Shown here: positions 60,336 through 64,000 of the stretch, piece after piece
Layout: the number at the start of each line of letters is the position of its first letter
Position numbering within the stretch: position 1 is the stretch's first letter
Origin: Macropodus opercularis
Taxonomy: Eukaryota > Chordata > Actinopteri > Anabantiformes > Osphronemidae
Length of the DNA stretch: 64,000 nt
NCBI GenBank assembly: GCA_030770545.1
Contig: CM061105.1
Span: forward strand, 16,654,001 to 16,718,000
Reading direction: 5' to 3'
Notes under the pieces: model-generated
The model's input: the letters and a program-made list of their open reading frames with translations, nothing else
The model's database searches: none
Told to the model about the DNA's origin: nothing
Program-made: the position numbers and the translations under genes

Positions 60336-63300
60336 TCTGTAACACAACACGACTCTCACCAAAGTCGACGCACCATCAGCGGACGCTACCGCTGCTGTTG
60401 TTTACTTCTGCATTTTGTCCCATTCTAAAGTTTCACATCCAGCCGTTCACCAAAGTGGTGTCAGAATACAAACCATAAAATGATTCACACCTCAAACACA
60501 AAACGCTTCTTAAAAAAAACAAAAAACAGGAAAAACCTGTAAATGACGACAAAATACAAACACGTGTGAAGTGAGTTTTATTGTTGGGGTTGAAAATTCA
60601 TCACACATGCAAACAGTGATGTCAAAGCTGGGTATCATTGATACTTTATTAGCAAACCAGAGAGAAGTAAACAACAACCAAAAAGAGCTCAAGAACTGAA
60701 CAATCTGTGTTTCTGTAGTTTATGTACAGTCCAAATATACTACAATACTGTATATACTATTATACAACTGGATACATTTCCTGTCATTAGTACAGCAGTC
60801 GCAAAGAAAAACTTCAAGTCTGTTACAGCAGCGTCTTCTGTTTTTCATTCGACCGAGCGCGTCCTCTGACAGGTTGATCTAGCACGAGTCTGCTACGCTC
60901 ACGTTCCCTCTTTCACTCAAAGTGTCAAGTTTTCCATTTGTTCACTTCAATGTCAAAAAAACTTCAGAGCCGACAACAGAAGGACAGCGATTCACATGCT
61001 CACAGATTTTCAGTGGTGAAGATTAACTTCACATGATGGAGTCTGACGTAAAAGCAAAACAAAAACACTCGAAGTCAAACTACGTCTGTGGACAGTTAAA
61101 CTGCTTTTAAGGCGTGATGATGTCAAACATGTCTGAAGAGCAACACAGAGATGAGGAAGAAACATTCTGTAAATGTGTAAAACGGATGTTTAGCTCTGTC
61201 CATATGAGTAAACCTGTTGTGGGTTGGGGAGATGGACGTTACTGTCACGTCTGCGCTAGCTTGGTCTCAACCCGACCTTCAAAATAAAAACAGAGAAAAA
61301 GGACCATGGATGTCATTAACCTATGACCATCACCAGCAACCTCTCAGCAGGAGAGAGTTCATTTCCCAAATATTCCTTTAATGGAACGATTGAAGCTTTG
61401 CCCCAAGACAGACGACATCAAAAATGCAAAAAGAACCTGCTGAGGTCTTTAACTTCAGCAATGATCACAGGCTTTGTCAAGAGTCGGGTGATCCTGGCTA
61501 TAATATTGGCATCAATAAAACCAAGCACATAATCAGCTTGATTTATTAAAAAAATAAAACTTTTCTCTCTGCCTCCAAATTAAAGTTTTAAAAACCTTAA
61601 GTGCAAAACTTTCCATTAAGTTTAGGAATGTTTGACTTCGCTCCATCCTTCAGTCAACAATAACAGACGGTCGAGTTCACTGGTGAAGACTCTCAACACA
61701 AGGAGAACTTCTCACTTTATCCATTTAAATGAACCTAAACTTTAAATGCTAAAGGTAACAGAAGTGATTGCAAACAAAGTGAGGATAACAAGAGAAGCAC
61801 CAAAGCCTGGATCAGCTGATTCAAAGACTCGAAGACGATAAAACCTGGTCACCAGCCTGGAAAAGTTAAAGTCTTGCCCAACAGGCAGCTACAGTCTCAC
61901 GTCCGTTCACCTGGCTGCTGTTTATTGGGTTGGACTGATCGGATCCGTCTTCATAAGCTGTGAGCTGAGCAGTAGGAGCGATCGTTCAACTGACAGCTGA
62001 TGGAGCAGACGGATGTCGCGTCTAAACTGGACGGTGGGTGACGCGTTCGTTTGGAAGTTCGCTGAAGGCTTCGATTTCGTTGCATAGGACAGAAGCACCT
62101 GATGAGGAGTTTGTTGATCAAACCTCCAAAGAGCAGAGAGATGTTGACTTCTACTCACTGGAACATCGATCATGTGCTTTCTTAAAACTCTCAGCACTTT
62201 CACAAACATTTGAAAACGTTTTAACGGACCCACGTTTTACGTTCAACTCCTCATGATTGTGCAGTTTCTCCTCAGCGGGTGTTTGCACGTCATCAGCCAG
62301 TTCAACACACCTGCACCTTCACACTAAGCCTCTGCTCCACCAGCTTCTGTTCGTAGACAATCACAAAACAAGGAAACGCCAAACAGACAAATCCTGAACG
62401 ACCTTCAGTAAAACCACCAGCTGTTTCAACTTTGTTGCTTGATTCAACACATTTCAGATTATGGCTGGAAAACATTTACTTTAAACTGTTTTCTTTTCTG
62501 AATTAAACTATAAGTTGTTTCCTTCCATACAACATGTAAAGGATGTTAACGGAGGATTTCTGTTTGAAACCAAGGCTTCTTTTAGGCTAATAAACACGTC
62601 CACATGTGATGCTACAGTGTAGTTGAAAGGTCTTTGCTGCCTACAGGTGGTGCAGGTGTGTCTGAAGCTGGAGTCACGTGCTTCACGTCACCGTTTGCAT
62701 CACTAAGTGGTGCATTTCTGAGTTTATGTTGAATCAAATGCCGAAAAGGAGTCTGTGCAGTCAGGTGGACACGGATCAGAGCTCGACCTCCACGATGAAG
62801 CAGGTTTGGTGATGAAGGCGCGGATGCTGTGACAGAAGCGTGTTTGCAGGACCAGCAGCTCCTCCTGGTGGCAGATTAAGACTCAGGATCGTTCTATCTA
62901 CAAGTATCCGTCTCACACATCAGAGCATTTCTTCCTTTGGGTTTTGGTTCGTGCAGGTGAAAAGAGACGCAGCCCTGCCTCCGAACAGGTGGGTCTGCGA
63001 TACACTGTGGGACAGTCGTTGGCGACACAGCATCAGCAGGTGAGAAGAGCAAAAAGATTCCTTTTAAAGCAGTAATCCATCTTAAGCTGCATTTGTTAGG
63101 TGTAAAGACAGCAGCAGCTCCTGAACCGAGCTGTTACCTCAATGATGTTGCAGAGAACGAGTCGCACCACATCACCCGTCAGAATCAGAGCCCCCGCCGC
63201 GCGGAGAGGACGGCCGGCCCTCTGGTCATGCAGTAAAGACAAAGAAACACGATGAAGGCATCAGGACCCACGGGCGCCGGCCAGGCGGGTCCAGGAGTGA
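60336..63300. other. Noncoding region, probably including the 3' UTR of the terminal gene
   Basis: No coding exon is recognised. Several minus-strand AATAAA sites (for example near 60581) would fit a long 3' UTR of the gene at 63301. Confidence 0.4.
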
Positions 63301-64000
63301 TCAGGAGTGATCCATGGGCTCGGTGGTATTGCTCTGCCCGGCGTCCTGACTCTCCATCTCCTCTGGTTCCTCTGACTTCTCTGGTTTCGCCTTCGCAGCA
63401 GCCGGTCCCTGGACAACTGCAGATGGATTGTGGCCTTGCTCCGTCCGCTCTTGGTTGGACGCACCAGCTGTGGCGGCGCCGCTCTGCTGCTCCCTCAGGT
63501 GACGCTCCATGGAGGCTTGGATGGACGACACCATCTCCTGCAGCTTCTTCCGCTGCTGCTCCATCAGGCTCGGGTCCAGACCGCGACCGTCCTTCATGGT
63601 GACGAAGCCTGGCGCCATGCGGACCAGCTCCCTGGTGGTGTCCTCGGGGATGTCCGACAGGTCCGGCGGGCCTCGCGACACACTGGCGCTCAGGTCCACG
63701 CCGCTGCTGTGCTGACGTGTGATAGGCCGGTGCTCTGGGGGGGAGGAGCCACCAGCACTGCCCAGAGAGTGGCCTTTGCCCTGGAAGGCGGTGACGCTCT
63801 GCAGCTGCTCCTTCTTCCGGACGACGCCGCCGCTGCCCAGACGCAGCCCGCCGTGGGACGGGCTCCCTTCCCTGCTGCCCCTGGCAGCTGCCTCCGAGCG
63901 CAGCTGCACCAGCGCCTCCTTTACCAGCTCCTCCACATCAGGGCCAACAGGGAAGTGACCGGCAGCGTCCACGCAGAGCTCCAGACGCTCCTCCGCTGCG
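63301..64000 (-). CDS. C-terminal part of an unrecognised protein (runs off the window)
   Basis: The open frame runs from the right edge to a stop at 63301 and encodes at least 230 residues. No start is visible; the frame reads AAEERLELCVDAAGHFPVGP at the edge. The text is low-complexity and charged. A Ser/Gly-rich middle includes TAFQGKGHSLGS, which fits the FxGxGxxLG pattern of p97/VCP-binding SHP boxes. A conserved-looking segment (DIPEDTTRELVRMAPGFVTM) is followed by a predicted helix (LDPSLMEQQRKKLQEMVSSI) and an acidic/Pro C-terminus. I do not recognise the family. The composition looks like a genuine exon rather than a shadow, and the opposite strand has no better candidate. Confidence 0.6.
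   Translation of the reverse strand, partial: AAEERLELCVDAAGHFPVGPDVEELVKEALVQLRSEAAARGSREGSPSHGGLRLGSGGVVRKKEQLQSVTAFQGKGHSLGSAGGSSPPEHRPITRQHSSGVDLSASVSRGPPDLSDIPEDTTRELVRMAPGFVTMKDGRGLDPSLMEQQRKKLQEMVSSIQASMERHLREQQSGAATAGASNQERTEQGHNPSAVVQGPAAAKAKPEKSEEPEEMESQDAGQSNTTEPMDHS

Overview
The window is nuclear DNA of a ray-finned fish, most likely a percomorph. It holds intron-split vertebrate genes with GT-AG junctions, an S-arrestin, a claudin, protein C, DUSP28, replication-dependent histone genes with 3' stem-loops, a tRNA, and a tandem family of C2H2 zinc-finger genes. The zinc-finger genes share an N-terminal exon type that I associate with percomorph fish. SAG, PROC and DUSP28 all map to human 2q, so the left 25 kb looks like a conserved vertebrate block. 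All exon models were built by hand from splice sites and reading phase. No alignment or search was run.

Layout: (1) 1-3.4 kb has no recognisable gene. It carries a 1-kb, 17-bp minisatellite with a higher-order duplication. (2) 3.4-25 kb is a conserved-gene block: a claudin-15/10-like gene (+), the rod-type arrestin sag (+), a short-chain collagen/C1q gene with a mucin-like tail (-), protein C (+) and dusp28 (-). (3) 25-60 kb is a lineage-specific zinc-finger cluster of eight apparently intact genes, one large pseudogene, and several decayed fragments. Each gene has a ~58-residue coiled-coil-type N-terminal exon, an intron, then one exon with acidic hKxE (SUMO-type) motifs and 3-12 C2H2 fingers. 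(4) Embedded in that cluster, at 34-42.2 kb, is a histone island (H2B, H2A, H3.2, H2B, H4). Two identical H2B genes sit on inverted ~1.3-kb arms flanking a divergent H2A/H3 pair. A tRNA-Val(AAC) and a LINE fragment follow. (5) 60-64 kb is mostly noncoding and ends in the 3' part of an unrecognised minus-strand gene.

The strongest signal is in the zinc-finger cluster. The N-terminal exon is almost invariant at the DNA level in eight copies, while the introns and finger arrays around it have diverged. One copy is a mosaic that is identical at its 5' end and diverged at its 3' end. This pattern suggests repeated gene conversion of a short effector-domain exon within a fast-evolving zinc-finger family, a possible fish analogue of KRAB-ZNF clusters. 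Other notable points are a protein C without the activation-site arginine, a histone H4 ending in Ser instead of Gly, and a 37-bp copy of a sag exon in the neighbouring gene's probable 3' UTR.
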